From: CAZHUN01 sp043801115
GTDB lineage: Archaea; Iainarchaeota; Iainarchaeia; Iainarchaeales; UBA10191
DNA: 5,818 bases
Direction: 5' to 3'
Assembly (NCBI GenBank): GCA_043801115.1
Contig: JAZDMJ010000022.1
Span: 1-5,818, forward strand
Positions 1-5,068 of this stretch are shown one piece after another. The notes below the pieces were generated by a model, which was not told where the DNA came from, did no database searches, and was given only the letters and a program-made list of their open reading frames with translations. The position numbers and the translations under genes were made by a program. Each line of letters starts with the position of its first letter. The first letter of the stretch is position 1.

Positions 1-1
1 A

Positions 2-103
2 GCAAAGTCCTCTGCCGAACTTTCTCGGCTTCGGGCGGAAAAAGAAGCGCTTGAAAAGCAGCTGGGAAGTCTTCGTACCAAACATTACGGCCCCGCAACA
101 TAA
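2..103 (+). CDS. C-terminal fragment of an unidentified protein (5' truncated by window edge)
   Basis: An open frame enters from the left edge and stops at TAA 101-103, giving 33 residues. They are rich in Lys, Arg, Glu, Leu and Ala, with leucines spaced in a heptad-like way (ELSRLRAEKEALEKQLGSL), so the visible part is probably an amphipathic helix or coiled coil. A short polar tail follows (RTKHYGPAT). The frame has no start inside the window and its identity cannot be judged from this piece. A GGGG then T-rich stretch at 125-134 follows the stop and could end its transcript. It is on the same strand as ftsZ, but the promoter-like spacer between them argues against one operon. That it is coding is inferred from composition and the clean stop. 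Confidence 0.55.
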   Translation, partial: AKSSAELSRLRAEKEALEKQLGSLRTKHYGPAT

Positions 104-120
104 CGAAAATCCTACTACAT

Positions 121-136
121 AAGAGGGGTTTTTTCC
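121..136 (+). terminator. Candidate T-tract terminator after the upstream gene
   Basis: About 20 nt past the stop at 101-103 there is GGGG followed by six T. Archaeal termination often needs only a U-rich tract, so this could end the upstream transcript before the ftsZ promoter. No convincing hairpin precedes it, so confidence is low. Confidence 0.3.
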
Positions 137-146
137 GCTTCATAAC

Positions 147-196
147 TTCGCTTTCCAAATTTCTGCTTTGAAAAAATTCGCTTTCCGAATTTTTGC
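147..196 (+). repeat. Two-copy tandem repeat upstream of the ftsZ promoter
   Basis: The 20-nt units 147-166 and 177-196 both begin TTCGCTTTCC and match at 18 of 20 positions, with a 30-nt period (about three helical turns). They lie between the upstream gene and the ftsZ TATA box. Same-face spacing would suit a transcription factor, but no factor is known and the role is inference. Confidence 0.55.
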
Positions 197-202
197 GGAA
201 AG
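181..202. promoter_or_regulatory. Inverted repeat just upstream of the ftsZ TATA box
   Basis: CTTTCCG (181-187) is the exact reverse complement of CGGAAAG (196-202), with an 8-nt AT-rich spacer. It overlaps the second tandem-repeat unit and ends 9 nt before the TATA box. It could be an operator or activator site for ftsZ, or a chance hairpin. No function is demonstrated. Confidence 0.4.
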
Positions 203-210
203 AAGCGGGC

Positions 211-222
211 AAATATATAAAT
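211..222 (+). promoter_or_regulatory. TATA box of ftsZ
   Basis: AAATATATAAAT is a near-ideal archaeal TATA element. Transcription normally starts about 25 nt past its centre, here near 240, which is downstream of the ATG at 230. This supports translation from TTG 275 with a leader of about 35 nt. A second TATA-like stretch (TATAAAAA, 244-251) could instead give a start near 273. Confidence 0.65.
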
Positions 223-263
223 AGCGGGAATGCACAATACTGAGTATAAAAATTTTCTCTTTT

Positions 264-270
264 GGGGTGA
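264..270 (+). promoter_or_regulatory. Shine-Dalgarno of ftsZ that fixes the TTG start
   Basis: GGGGTGA is strongly complementary to the archaeal 16S rRNA 3' end (CACCUCC). It lies 4 nt before TTG 275-277, which is in frame with FtsZ. The ATG 45 nt upstream (230) has no comparable site. Confidence 0.7.
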
Positions 271-274
271 GAAC

Positions 275-1363
275 TTGAAGTCTATTTTGGAAAGTGCAGT
301 AAACAAGTCAAAATCGTCGACTTCCCAGGCCGACGAGCGCATCGAAGAATTCGGAGCGCCAAAAATCATGGTCATCGGATGCGGTGGTGCAGGTTGTAAC
401 ACTGTCAATCGCTTGGCCAATATGGGAATTTCAGGAGCGCAATTGATTGCGATTAACACGGACAAGCAGCACTTGGCCCTCATTAACGACGAAATCACGA
501 AGATTTTGATCGGAAAGAGCGTCACGCGCGGTTTGGGAGCGGGCGGCTATCCGGAAATCGGAGCCAAAGCCGCCGAAGTATCCAAGCAGGCATTGGAAGA
601 AGCCCTTTCTGGGGTTGACATGTTGTTTGTCAGCGCCGGAATGGGAGGCGGAACCGGAACAGGCGCCGCACCCGTCGTCGCGCAAATCGCCAAAGACCAG
701 GGAGCGATTGTCATTGCAATCGTTACGTACCCTTTTGCTTTGGAAAAAGCGCGCTTGATTAAAGCGGAAGAAGGATTGGAACGATTGCTGTCCACAACGG
801 ATACAGTCATTGTAATCGACAACAACCGCTTGGTCGAATTAGTTCCCAATTTGCCCATTAGCGACGCGTTTAAAGTGGCGGACGAAGTTATTGCGCGAAC
901 AGTTCGCGGAATCACGGAAACCATCACCCAGCCTTCGCTCATCAATTTGGACTTTGCAGACGTCCGAAGCATTATGGCAGATCATGGCCTTTCCATGATT
1001 GCCGTCGGAGAAAGCAAGTCTGTTAACAAGGTTGACGAAGTCGTCGAAGACACGCTCAAAAACGCGTTGTTGGACGTCGACGTTTCCGGAGCCACGGGCT
1101 GCCTGATTCACATTACGGGCGGACCTGAATTGACTCTCGGAGAAGCGAACGCGGTCGGAGAAATGCTGACCGAAAACATCGACCCCCGCTCTCAAGTCAT
1201 TTGGGGCGCCAGAGTCGATCCAACATTCGAAAACAAGATCGAAGTCATTGCGATCTTTACGGGCGTGCACTCTCCGTTCATCAAGAGCTCGCAAGCGAAA
1301 GCGGCTCCCAAGTACGGATACGCGACGAAAGACAAAGACTTCGGCATCGACTACATCAAGTAA
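275..1363 (+). CDS. ftsZ: Cell division GTPase FtsZ (archaeal type)
   Basis: Tubulin-fold GTPase that polymerises at mid-cell into the division ring. Counting from TTG 275 (362 residues), the family motifs are present: nucleotide-binding GCGGAGCN at 35-42, tubulin signature GGGTGTG (T4 loop) at 124-130, guanine-contacting Asn183 and Asp203, and the T7 synergy loop NLDFADV at 224-230 carrying the NxDxxD residues that complete the active site of the neighbouring subunit. The protein should therefore be an active, polymerising GTPase. After the C-terminal domain there is only a short linker and then FGIDYIK, resembling the conserved C-terminal peptide that binds membrane anchors such as SepF (inference). 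An in-frame ATG at 230 would add 15 residues, but it lies upstream of the predicted transcription start and lacks a ribosome site. The gene seems monocistronic, with its own promoter and terminator. Confidence 0.97.
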   Translation: MKSILESAVNKSKSSTSQADERIEEFGAPKIMVIGCGGAGCNTVNRLANMGISGAQLIAINTDKQHLALINDEITKILIGKSVTRGLGAGGYPEIGAKAAEVSKQALEEALSGVDMLFVSAGMGGGTGTGAAPVVAQIAKDQGAIVIAIVTYPFALEKARLIKAEEGLERLLSTTDTVIVIDNNRLVELVPNLPISDAFKVADEVIARTVRGITETITQPSLINLDFADVRSIMADHGLSMIAVGESKSVNKVDEVVEDTLKNALLDVDVSGATGCLIHITGGPELTLGEANAVGEMLTENIDPRSQVIWGARVDPTFENKIEVIAIFTGVHSPFIKSSQAKAAPKYGYATKDKDFGIDYIK

Positions 1364-1373
1364 TTGTTTCGAG

Positions 1374-1403
1374 AAAAGAGCGGCCGAAAGGCCCTCTTTT
1401 TTT
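1374..1403. terminator. Hairpin plus T-tract between convergent genes, probably bidirectional
   Basis: AAAAGAG (1374-1380), a bulged C, then GGCC-GAAA-GGCC (1382-1393) and CTCTTTT (1394-1400) form a hairpin of about 11 base pairs with a GAAA tetraloop. A T run extends to 1403. It lies 10 nt after the ftsZ stop and directly after the stop of the opposing gene. The AAAA arm gives a T-tract on the other strand, so it can serve both genes. Confidence 0.75.
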
Positions 1404-1404
1404 C

Positions 1405-2334
1405 CTATTTTTCCGTTTTTTCGTTTGGAAACATTTTCATGACGCGCAGCACTGCTTCGCGTTCGTCGTGTGTGCTGGCAATGTCGGAGAGGTTTTTGGC
1501 GTATTGTTCGGCGAACTTTTCCGAAACGTCGAACCGTTCCGAAATGAGCTCGGTCACTTCTTTTTCGGTTTTGCCTTGCACGAGTTTTTGGAAAAAATTC
1601 TGATACCTTCGGGTGGTTTGGACAAACGCCTTTATTGCTTCTTCTTTGGAAATCGAGGCGGGGTTCACTTTTTCCAAATTGAAGCCGCGGATGAAGGAGG
1701 AAGGCGGCCTTCGGCCGCTTTCGACCATGACGGCTTCGACGAATTTTCCCAAAATCCAAGCGGCTTGGCCGTAATTTTTTAGTTCCATGAAAGTCGGATG
1801 ATCCACGCTGTAGACGACTCTCTTCCGACCTTTGAACAGGATTTCCTTTTTGGGCCAATGTGCGATTGCTTCAGTCGGAAGCAGCAGCGTATATGATCCG
1901 CCCGCATTCGGAGAACCGAATCCGGGGTGCACTCGCTGGATTCCGCCGAATTCTTTAACGGCTTGTCCGAAGTCTCCCCACGCGACGGGAATGCCGAGCT
2001 TGCTGAAAACGCGGACTTTCGGCTGTTTGACTTTTTCAAGAGGGTATCGAACCCACGTGGCTTGGACTTGCAAAAAGCAGACCCTTCCCGGCCTCGCCGA
2101 ATCTTCGAAAAGAATCGACCGCTCGGTGCCAGTAAATGGCATTCTTTGTCGAATTTTTTCCACCCCTAAAGAGGGTACGCGGTTCCGCCTCATGGAAGGG
2201 AGCAAAAATTTTTGGACGAACTCGTTCGCGTTCTTATGCTTTCCCATCGCGGCAATCATTGTCTTTGACATGGAAGAAAACAGCCCCGTGCCCCTATAAT
2301 AAACCTGCTGAAAATTCAGGATTTCTTCCGTCAT
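1405..2334 (-). CDS. Hypothetical protein, 309 aa, family not recognised
   Basis: I do not recognise this protein. It is basic and apparently soluble: no signal peptide or membrane segment is seen. Residues 1-60 look helical with several Met and Lys. Residues 60-190 look mixed or beta-rich and contain a Gly/Pro-rich stretch near 138-148 (HPGFGSPNAGG). Residues 225-309 are charged and helical. No P-loop, zinc motif or nuclease signature was found. The ATG at 2334 is supported by a TATA-like box centred near 2362, giving a transcript start about 3 nt before the ATG (leaderless). The gene converges on ftsZ through a shared hairpin and diverges from the toxin-antitoxin pair through a shared promoter of about 60 bp. 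Codon choice resembles ftsZ, so it is probably resident DNA. It could be a lineage-specific protein, and any link to cell division or VapBC is speculation. Confidence 0.75.
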   Translation of the reverse strand: MTEEILNFQQVYYRGTGLFSSMSKTMIAAMGKHKNANEFVQKFLLPSMRRNRVPSLGVEKIRQRMPFTGTERSILFEDSARPGRVCFLQVQATWVRYPLEKVKQPKVRVFSKLGIPVAWGDFGQAVKEFGGIQRVHPGFGSPNAGGSYTLLLPTEAIAHWPKKEILFKGRKRVVYSVDHPTFMELKNYGQAAWILGKFVEAVMVESGRRPPSSFIRGFNLEKVNPASISKEEAIKAFVQTTRRYQNFFQKLVQGKTEKEVTELISERFDVSEKFAEQYAKNLSDIASTHDEREAVLRVMKMFPNEKTEK

Positions 2335-2345
2335 TCGCCGTATTC

Positions 2346-2382
2346 CAGCAAACCTTTAAATATAATTTAGTTATACTTGCTG
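2346..2382. promoter_or_regulatory. Bidirectional promoter with an operator-like inverted repeat
   Basis: An AT-rich core (TTTAAATATAATTTAG, 2355-2370) can act as a TATA box on both strands. On minus it places initiation close to ATG 2334. On plus it places initiation near 2385, just before the antitoxin ribosome site. CAGCAA (2346-2351) and TTGCTG (2377-2382) are exact inverted copies centred on this core. AbrB-fold antitoxins usually autorepress by binding inverted repeats at their own promoter, so this is a good candidate VapB operator (inference). Confidence 0.5.
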
Positions 2383-2385
2383 TTA

Positions 2386-2391
2386 GGGTGA
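2386..2391 (+). promoter_or_regulatory. Shine-Dalgarno of the antitoxin gene
   Basis: GGGTGA lies 5 nt before TTG 2397-2399, the same arrangement as at ftsZ. It decides against longer in-frame readings that would begin upstream of the promoter. Confidence 0.6.
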
Positions 2392-2396
2392 GAGTT

Positions 2397-2618
2397 TTGA
2401 AGCAGTTTGAAGCGCGCGCGAAAAAGTGGGGCAATTCGATTGGAGTGACGATTCCGTCGGAAATCGTGAAGGAAGAGAAAATTTTGCCCAACTCGAAAGT
2501 GAGAATGGTTTTGATGCGAAAGCCGAGCGGGGACGTTTTTCGGAAAGTGTTTGGAACATTCAAAACCAAAAAGTCGACCGACCAGTTGATGAGGGAAATC
2601 GATGAGGGATACGACTGA
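2397..2618 (+). CDS. vapB: AbrB/MazE-fold antitoxin (VapB-like), TTG start
   Basis: A 73-residue protein with the swapped-hairpin DNA-binding domain of the SpoVT/AbrB and MazE class at residues 4-50: KKWGNSIGVTIPSEIV (9-24) is the diagnostic signature. The C-terminal part (GTFKTKKSTDQLMREIDEGYD region, 53-73) is charged and of the sort that wraps around and blocks a PIN toxin. It should neutralise the toxin encoded next to it and repress their joint promoter. The start is TTG 2397 with GGGTGA upstream. GTG 2388, three codons earlier, is a weaker alternative that would fit a nearly leaderless mRNA. The frame stays open far upstream, but that part overlaps the opposing gene and precedes the promoter. 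Its last 17 nt overlap the toxin gene, pointing to coupled translation. Confidence 0.85.
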   Translation: MKQFEARAKKWGNSIGVTIPSEIVKEEKILPNSKVRMVLMRKPSGDVFRKVFGTFKTKKSTDQLMREIDEGYD

Positions 2619-2979
2619 AGAGTATTTTTGCGACACGTACGCGCTGGTCGAAATTGCGAAAGGCAATCCGCGCTATTCGCGGTTTGAAGAGGCGGCGCTC
2701 GTAACGCTCGACTTCAACCTGGCCGAACTCTATTACGGGTTTTTGAGGGAAAACGGGCGAACCGTTGCAGATGCGGTTTTCAAAGAGTACTCCCAATGGT
2801 CGGTTTCGTTTCCCCAGTCCGTCATTCCTTCCGCCATGCGCTTCAAGCTCGAATTCCGCCGCGAAAATCTGAGCTATGCCGACTGTCTGGGCTACGCGTT
2901 TGCCCAGAGCCAGGGCATTCCCTTTCTAACGGGAGACCGCCAGTTTGAAGGAAAGCCCGGCGTCGAATTCGTGCGCTGA
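2602..2979 (+). CDS. vapC: PIN-domain toxin, VapC-like ribonuclease
   Basis: 125 residues, the usual size for VapC toxins, which are Mg2+-dependent RNases acting on tRNA or rRNA. The four acidic PIN positions can all be placed: Asp11 in FCDTYALVEIAKGN, Glu42 in LDFNLAELYYG, Asp94 in LSYADCLGYA and Asp112 in FLTGDRQF, the last with the expected Thr two residues earlier. The toxin is therefore probably catalytically intact. ATG 2602 overlaps the antitoxin reading frame and has GAGGG (2591-2595) 6 nt upstream inside it, so toxin synthesis should be coupled to antitoxin translation. The RNA target cannot be deduced. A T-rich stretch follows the stop. Confidence 0.9.
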   Translation: MRDTTEEYFCDTYALVEIAKGNPRYSRFEEAALVTLDFNLAELYYGFLRENGRTVADAVFKEYSQWSVSFPQSVIPSAMRFKLEFRRENLSYADCLGYAFAQSQGIPFLTGDRQFEGKPGVEFVR

Positions 2980-2980
2980 A

Positions 2981-2990
2981 TCTTTTTATG
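2981..2990 (+). terminator. Weak T-tract after the toxin gene
   Basis: TCTTTTTATG directly follows the toxin stop codon at 2977-2979. Five T without a hairpin is a minimal archaeal-type termination signal at best. A further seven-T run lies at 3055-3061. Confidence 0.3.
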
Positions 2991-3003
2991 TCGTTGTGGC
3001 AAG

Positions 3004-3063
3004 TTATTCTCTTTCAAGCTCTTTTACAATCAATTTCTCGAACTTTTTCAACTCTTTTTTTAA
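3004..3063 (-). pseudogene. Relic of a DHH phosphoesterase C-terminus (gene tail copy)
   Basis: On the minus strand a 19-codon stretch ends at TAA (3004-3006) and is preceded in frame by a stop (3064-3066). Its core ELKKFEKLIVKEL matches DLEKFEKLVVKEL at the end of the intact DHH gene in 10 of 13 residues, and the DNA (3016-3054 against 3960-3998) matches at 31 of 39 positions. Most differences are third-position or conservative, as if both copies were once under selection as coding sequence. The final residues differ (ERE here, TSSPH in the intact gene). No clear copy of the preceding GGGH domain is seen upstream, although GCGTCATGTAATT could be a decayed part of it. Best explained as a displaced or duplicated gene tail. 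A chance match of short charged helices cannot be excluded. Confidence 0.5.
3016..3054 (-). repeat. Imperfect direct repeat, left copy (DHH gene tail)
   Basis: 39 nt matching 3960-3998 at 31 positions in the same orientation, including the ten-base identity TCGAACTTTT. With its partner it brackets the AT-rich island that carries two membrane-protein genes. Confidence 0.5.
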
Positions 3064-3097
3064 TTACATGACGCTCAAAAAGTTTGCAGGAATTAAT

Positions 3098-3550
3098 TTA
3101 GAGCACAGTCTTTTTTGCTGCTATTAGGAAGGCAGCAAAGTAAAAAATTGCAAGTAGAACTAAATATTTTGTTATTTCTCCGGCAAATATTTTTATTATA
3201 AAATAAACCCACGCGATTCCCATCAAAAAGCCAAGAATAACTAATGCTTTTGGTGTTATTTTTATTTTTTTGAATTTGTATATTGTCCATTCAAACAATC
3301 CTGGCATTGCGGCCAACGCAAATACTGAGTTTTGTCCTATTATTTCATTGAAAATGAGCGCGAATATTATTCCGGCATATATTCCAAAACATCTTGCGCA
3401 GATTTTTGCCTTTTTGATTTGAATGCAACGAAAATATTCTTCCTTATTGTGATGTGAAAGCAAATACGGCGACATTTCTTTTAGGAAATGTATTGCTTCT
3501 TTTGTCTGGTCATTTAAGGTCTTTTCTTGTCGCTGCATTGTAAATTCCAT
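3098..3550 (-). CDS. DUF2085-like small membrane protein
   Basis: 150 residues. The pattern SHH (32-34), RC (41-42) and then CARCFGIYAG (51-60) is the hallmark of DUF2085 proteins, predicted integral membrane proteins of unknown function whose conserved His/Cys residues could bind a metal. After this motif come about four hydrophobic segments, roughly at residues 57-72, 76-90, 102-121 and 128-145, with Lys-rich loops between, so it should sit in the cytoplasmic membrane. ATG 3550 gives a 41-nt overlap with the upstream zinc-ribbon gene, and a second ATG at codon 5 (3538) would shorten this to 29 nt. Neither has a clear ribosome site. The overlap implies one transcript and possible translational coupling. 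Family assignment is from motif memory, and function is unknown. Confidence 0.75.
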   Translation of the reverse strand: MEFTMQRQEKTLNDQTKEAIHFLKEMSPYLLSHHNKEEYFRCIQIKKAKICARCFGIYAGIIFALIFNEIIGQNSVFALAAMPGLFEWTIYKFKKIKITPKALVILGFLMGIAWVYFIIKIFAGEITKYLVLLAIFYFAAFLIAAKKTVL

Positions 3551-3851
3551 ACAACCAGGGGATTACAAGCCAAGAGGTGCAAAGTATAAGCAAACCCAAA
3601 CCGAATTGTCCGGCGTACATTTGACCAGTTCCGGGAATGAAAATGGACAGAATTACTGCAACTGTTCTACTTTTTTTCTCTGTACTTTCTGCGCCAGGTT
3701 GATTTACGCCACAATTTGGGCATATTGCGGCATTTTGACTTATTTTTTTGCCGCAATCTTGACAGTATTTGGCTTTTGAATCAGGTAGTCCGCTTTCGCT
3801 TTGCTTTTCTTCATCTTGTTTTTCTTCGCTTTTATTATTTTTTGAAACCAT
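3510..3851 (-). CDS. Zinc-ribbon protein with TM2-like membrane hairpin
   Basis: 113 residues in three parts. Residues 1-28 are a very polar Lys/Glu/Ser/Gln tail. Residues 29-48 are a zinc ribbon with CQDC (30-33) and CPNC (44-47), ten residues apart. Residues 62-107 contain two hydrophobic helices separated by a short turn: AVILSIFIPGTGQMYAGQFG, then GLLILCTSWLVIPWLYGIYNA. The PGTGQMYAG turn and the GIYNA end resemble TM2-domain and related small archaeal membrane proteins often fused to zinc ribbons. It is likely a membrane-anchored cytoplasmic zinc module of unknown partner. ATG 3851 is supported by a TATA box about 28 nt upstream, giving a nearly leaderless mRNA. It is the first gene of a two-gene unit with the DUF2085-like gene, both in the AT-rich island. 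Confidence 0.8.
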   Translation of the reverse strand: MVSKNNKSEEKQDEEKQSESGLPDSKAKYCQDCGKKISQNAAICPNCGVNQPGAESTEKKSRTVAVILSIFIPGTGQMYAGQFGLGLLILCTSWLVIPWLYGIYNAATRKDLK

Positions 3852-3873
3852 ATTAGTACTTGGAATCGTTCTT

Positions 3874-3885
3874 GTTTATAAAAGT
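3874..3885 (-). promoter_or_regulatory. TATA box of the zinc-ribbon/DUF2085 unit
   Basis: On the minus strand CTTTTATAAACA lies centred near 3880, about 28 nt before ATG 3851. This is the spacing expected for a leaderless or very short leader transcript, and no Shine-Dalgarno sequence is present. Confidence 0.55.
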
Positions 3886-3941
3886 ATCGAAACCGCTGGC
3901 TTTGCCAAGAATGAAAATTGCGCTAATTTATTTTAGTTCGT

Positions 3942-5027
3942 TTAGTGCGGAGAGGAAGTCAACTCTTTCACAACCAGTTTTTCGAACTTTTCCAAGTCCT
4001 GCTTGCGGATGATTCCGGCGGAAGCGTACTTGTGCCCGCCGCCCTTCGCTCCCTTCAACTTCGGAAGCACTTTTTCAATCAATTTATTGAGTTCGATTTT
4101 TCCGTCCTGCCTGCGCACGGAGAAAGAGTACTTTCCGTCTTCGGGCTGGAAGACGAAAATGGTTTCGTGAAAGTGCGAGAAAGAGATGACGCTCGCGGCG
4201 ACGCTTTTGATATTAATGATTCCCTTCAAAACGTAAAAGTGAACGTGCTGTTCGGGAAAGTGCTGCGCGTTTTTTTCAAACCCGCGGACGGCTTTCTTTT
4301 CTGCCTTGTCCACCCGTTTCAAAAAATTTCCAAAGCGAGAGCGCAATAATTGTTTGGGCGATTTCGCTTTCAATAAAAATTCATACAAGGGTTTGACGTT
4401 GGAAACGGAAATGCTTTCCGTGGCTTTGGACAGCCGCGCGCACTTGGCCAGTTCTTTCAAACTCGACTTGGATTCTTTGGCCGCTTTGTGGATGAATTTT
4501 TTCCATGGCCGGCTTGAATAGTCTCCAATGACTCCAACGGCGGCAATCCATTTTTCTTTTTTCAATTCCGCGTGGCGCGAAAACAAGTCATAGCACATTT
4601 TCGAGGCAGGGTATTTGGCAATTTCTCCCTTCCACAGCGCGCCCGACTTCACGTACGCCAGATTTTTCGAATTCAAGTCTCCATTGTAGTTTGGATGGTG
4701 GTCGATGAATAATACGGGAAAGAGTTTGGACAATTTTTTCAGATTTTTGGGCGCGTGGTCGAAGGCCAAATCCGTAATAATGACTTTGGACGGCTTCAAT
4801 TTTTCGATTTTTTTCAGCGTTTCTTCCAATAGCTCCCCATGAATATGTTCTTGTATCATTGGGAAAATTTTCGCCTTCGGACAAATCTGCCCGAGCGCTT
4901 TCGTTACAATAACGCCCGCGGAAACCCCGTCCGTGTCCGTATCGTAGAGCAGAACAATCCTGTCCCTGGAAGAAAGGGATTTTGCGAATTCGTCGAATCG
5001 TTTCACTACAAAGGCTCGGCTCGGCAT
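3942..5027 (-). CDS. DHH/DHHA1 family phosphoesterase (RecJ/NrnA-like)
   Basis: 361 residues. Metal-binding DHH-domain motifs are present in order: DTDTDG (29-34), Asp86 in VIITDLAF, the signature DHH at 109-111 in FIDHHP, and Asp169 in VGVIGDY. These are expected to coordinate two Mn2+ or Mg2+ ions. The C-terminal DHHA1 substrate-binding domain carries GGGHKYASAG at 329-338. Proteins of this layout hydrolyse phosphodiester bonds: RecJ-like single-strand exonucleases (including archaeal GAN/RecJ-type proteins), or NrnA-like enzymes that degrade short oligonucleotides or cyclic dinucleotides. The substrate cannot be settled here, and the compact size without an added OB domain leaves both options open. 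The start at 5027 is backed by a TATA box 25 nt upstream (leaderless). Its last codons are the partner of the tail relic at 3004-3063. Confidence 0.93.
   Translation of the reverse strand: MPSRAFVVKRFDEFAKSLSSRDRIVLLYDTDTDGVSAGVIVTKALGQICPKAKIFPMIQEHIHGELLEETLKKIEKLKPSKVIITDLAFDHAPKNLKKLSKLFPVLFIDHHPNYNGDLNSKNLAYVKSGALWKGEIAKYPASKMCYDLFSRHAELKKEKWIAAVGVIGDYSSRPWKKFIHKAAKESKSSLKELAKCARLSKATESISVSNVKPLYEFLLKAKSPKQLLRSRFGNFLKRVDKAEKKAVRGFEKNAQHFPEQHVHFYVLKGIINIKSVAASVISFSHFHETIFVFQPEDGKYSFSVRRQDGKIELNKLIEKVLPKLKGAKGGGHKYASAGIIRKQDLEKFEKLVVKELTSSPH
3960..3998 (-). repeat. Imperfect direct repeat, right copy (tail of the intact DHH gene)
   Basis: Encodes DLEKFEKLVVKEL near the end of the DHH protein and matches 3016-3054 at 31 of 39 positions in the same orientation. 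Confidence 0.5.
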
Positions 5028-5047
5028 GGTAGTAGAAAGGCGTTGCG

Positions 5048-5057
5048 ACTTTTATGC
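5048..5057 (-). promoter_or_regulatory. TATA box of the DHH phosphoesterase gene
   Basis: GCATAAAAGT on the minus strand is centred about 25 nt before ATG 5027, so transcription is predicted to start at or next to the A of the ATG. No ribosome site is present, consistent with a leaderless mRNA. Confidence 0.6.
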
Positions 5058-5068
5058 CTTTTCCCTTT

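Larger units (their letters stand above)
3064..3941. other. AT-rich island between two copies of the DHH gene tail
   Basis: Base composition changes sharply here. For example 3241-3300 has 14 G/C of 60, while 4021-4080 in the adjacent DHH gene has 33 of 60. Both genes in the island use AT-ending codons, including ATA, far more than the neighbours. The island holds only the DUF2085-like and zinc-ribbon/TM2-like genes and their promoter. The switch coincides with the gene-tail repeats on either side, which points to acquisition from a different source. No integrase, transposase or terminal inverted repeat was recognised. Confidence 0.55.

Noticed and set aside
230..274. ATG 230 as the ftsZ start
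   Set aside because: It lies only 8 nt after the TATA box, upstream of the expected transcript start, and lacks a ribosome site. TTG 275 has a strong one.
839..1858. Long minus-strand open frame (339 codons) antisense to ftsZ and running past it
   Set aside because: It overlaps two well-supported genes in other frames, and its Arg-rich low-complexity product is the usual shadow of such codon use.
1832..2299. Plus-strand open frame opposite the 309-aa gene
   Set aside because: No promoter or ribosome site and an unlikely Pro/Ser/Cys-rich product. The minus-strand gene has promoter and terminator support.
2136..2396. N-terminal extension of the antitoxin frame
   Set aside because: It would begin upstream of the shared promoter and inside the opposing gene. 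The AbrB fold is complete from TTG 2397.
2945..3127. 60-codon plus-strand open frame overlapping the toxin end
   Set aside because: A Ser/Phe-rich product read through the minus-strand gene tail relic. No start signals.
3896..3908. Small hairpin (TGGC-TTT-GCCA) between the DHH gene and the zinc-ribbon promoter
   Set aside because: Only four base pairs and no T-tract on the strand that would need it, so not supported as a terminator.
3945..4349. Plus-strand open frame opposite the DHH gene
   Set aside because: The opposite strand carries the complete DHHA1 motif, so this is a shadow frame.
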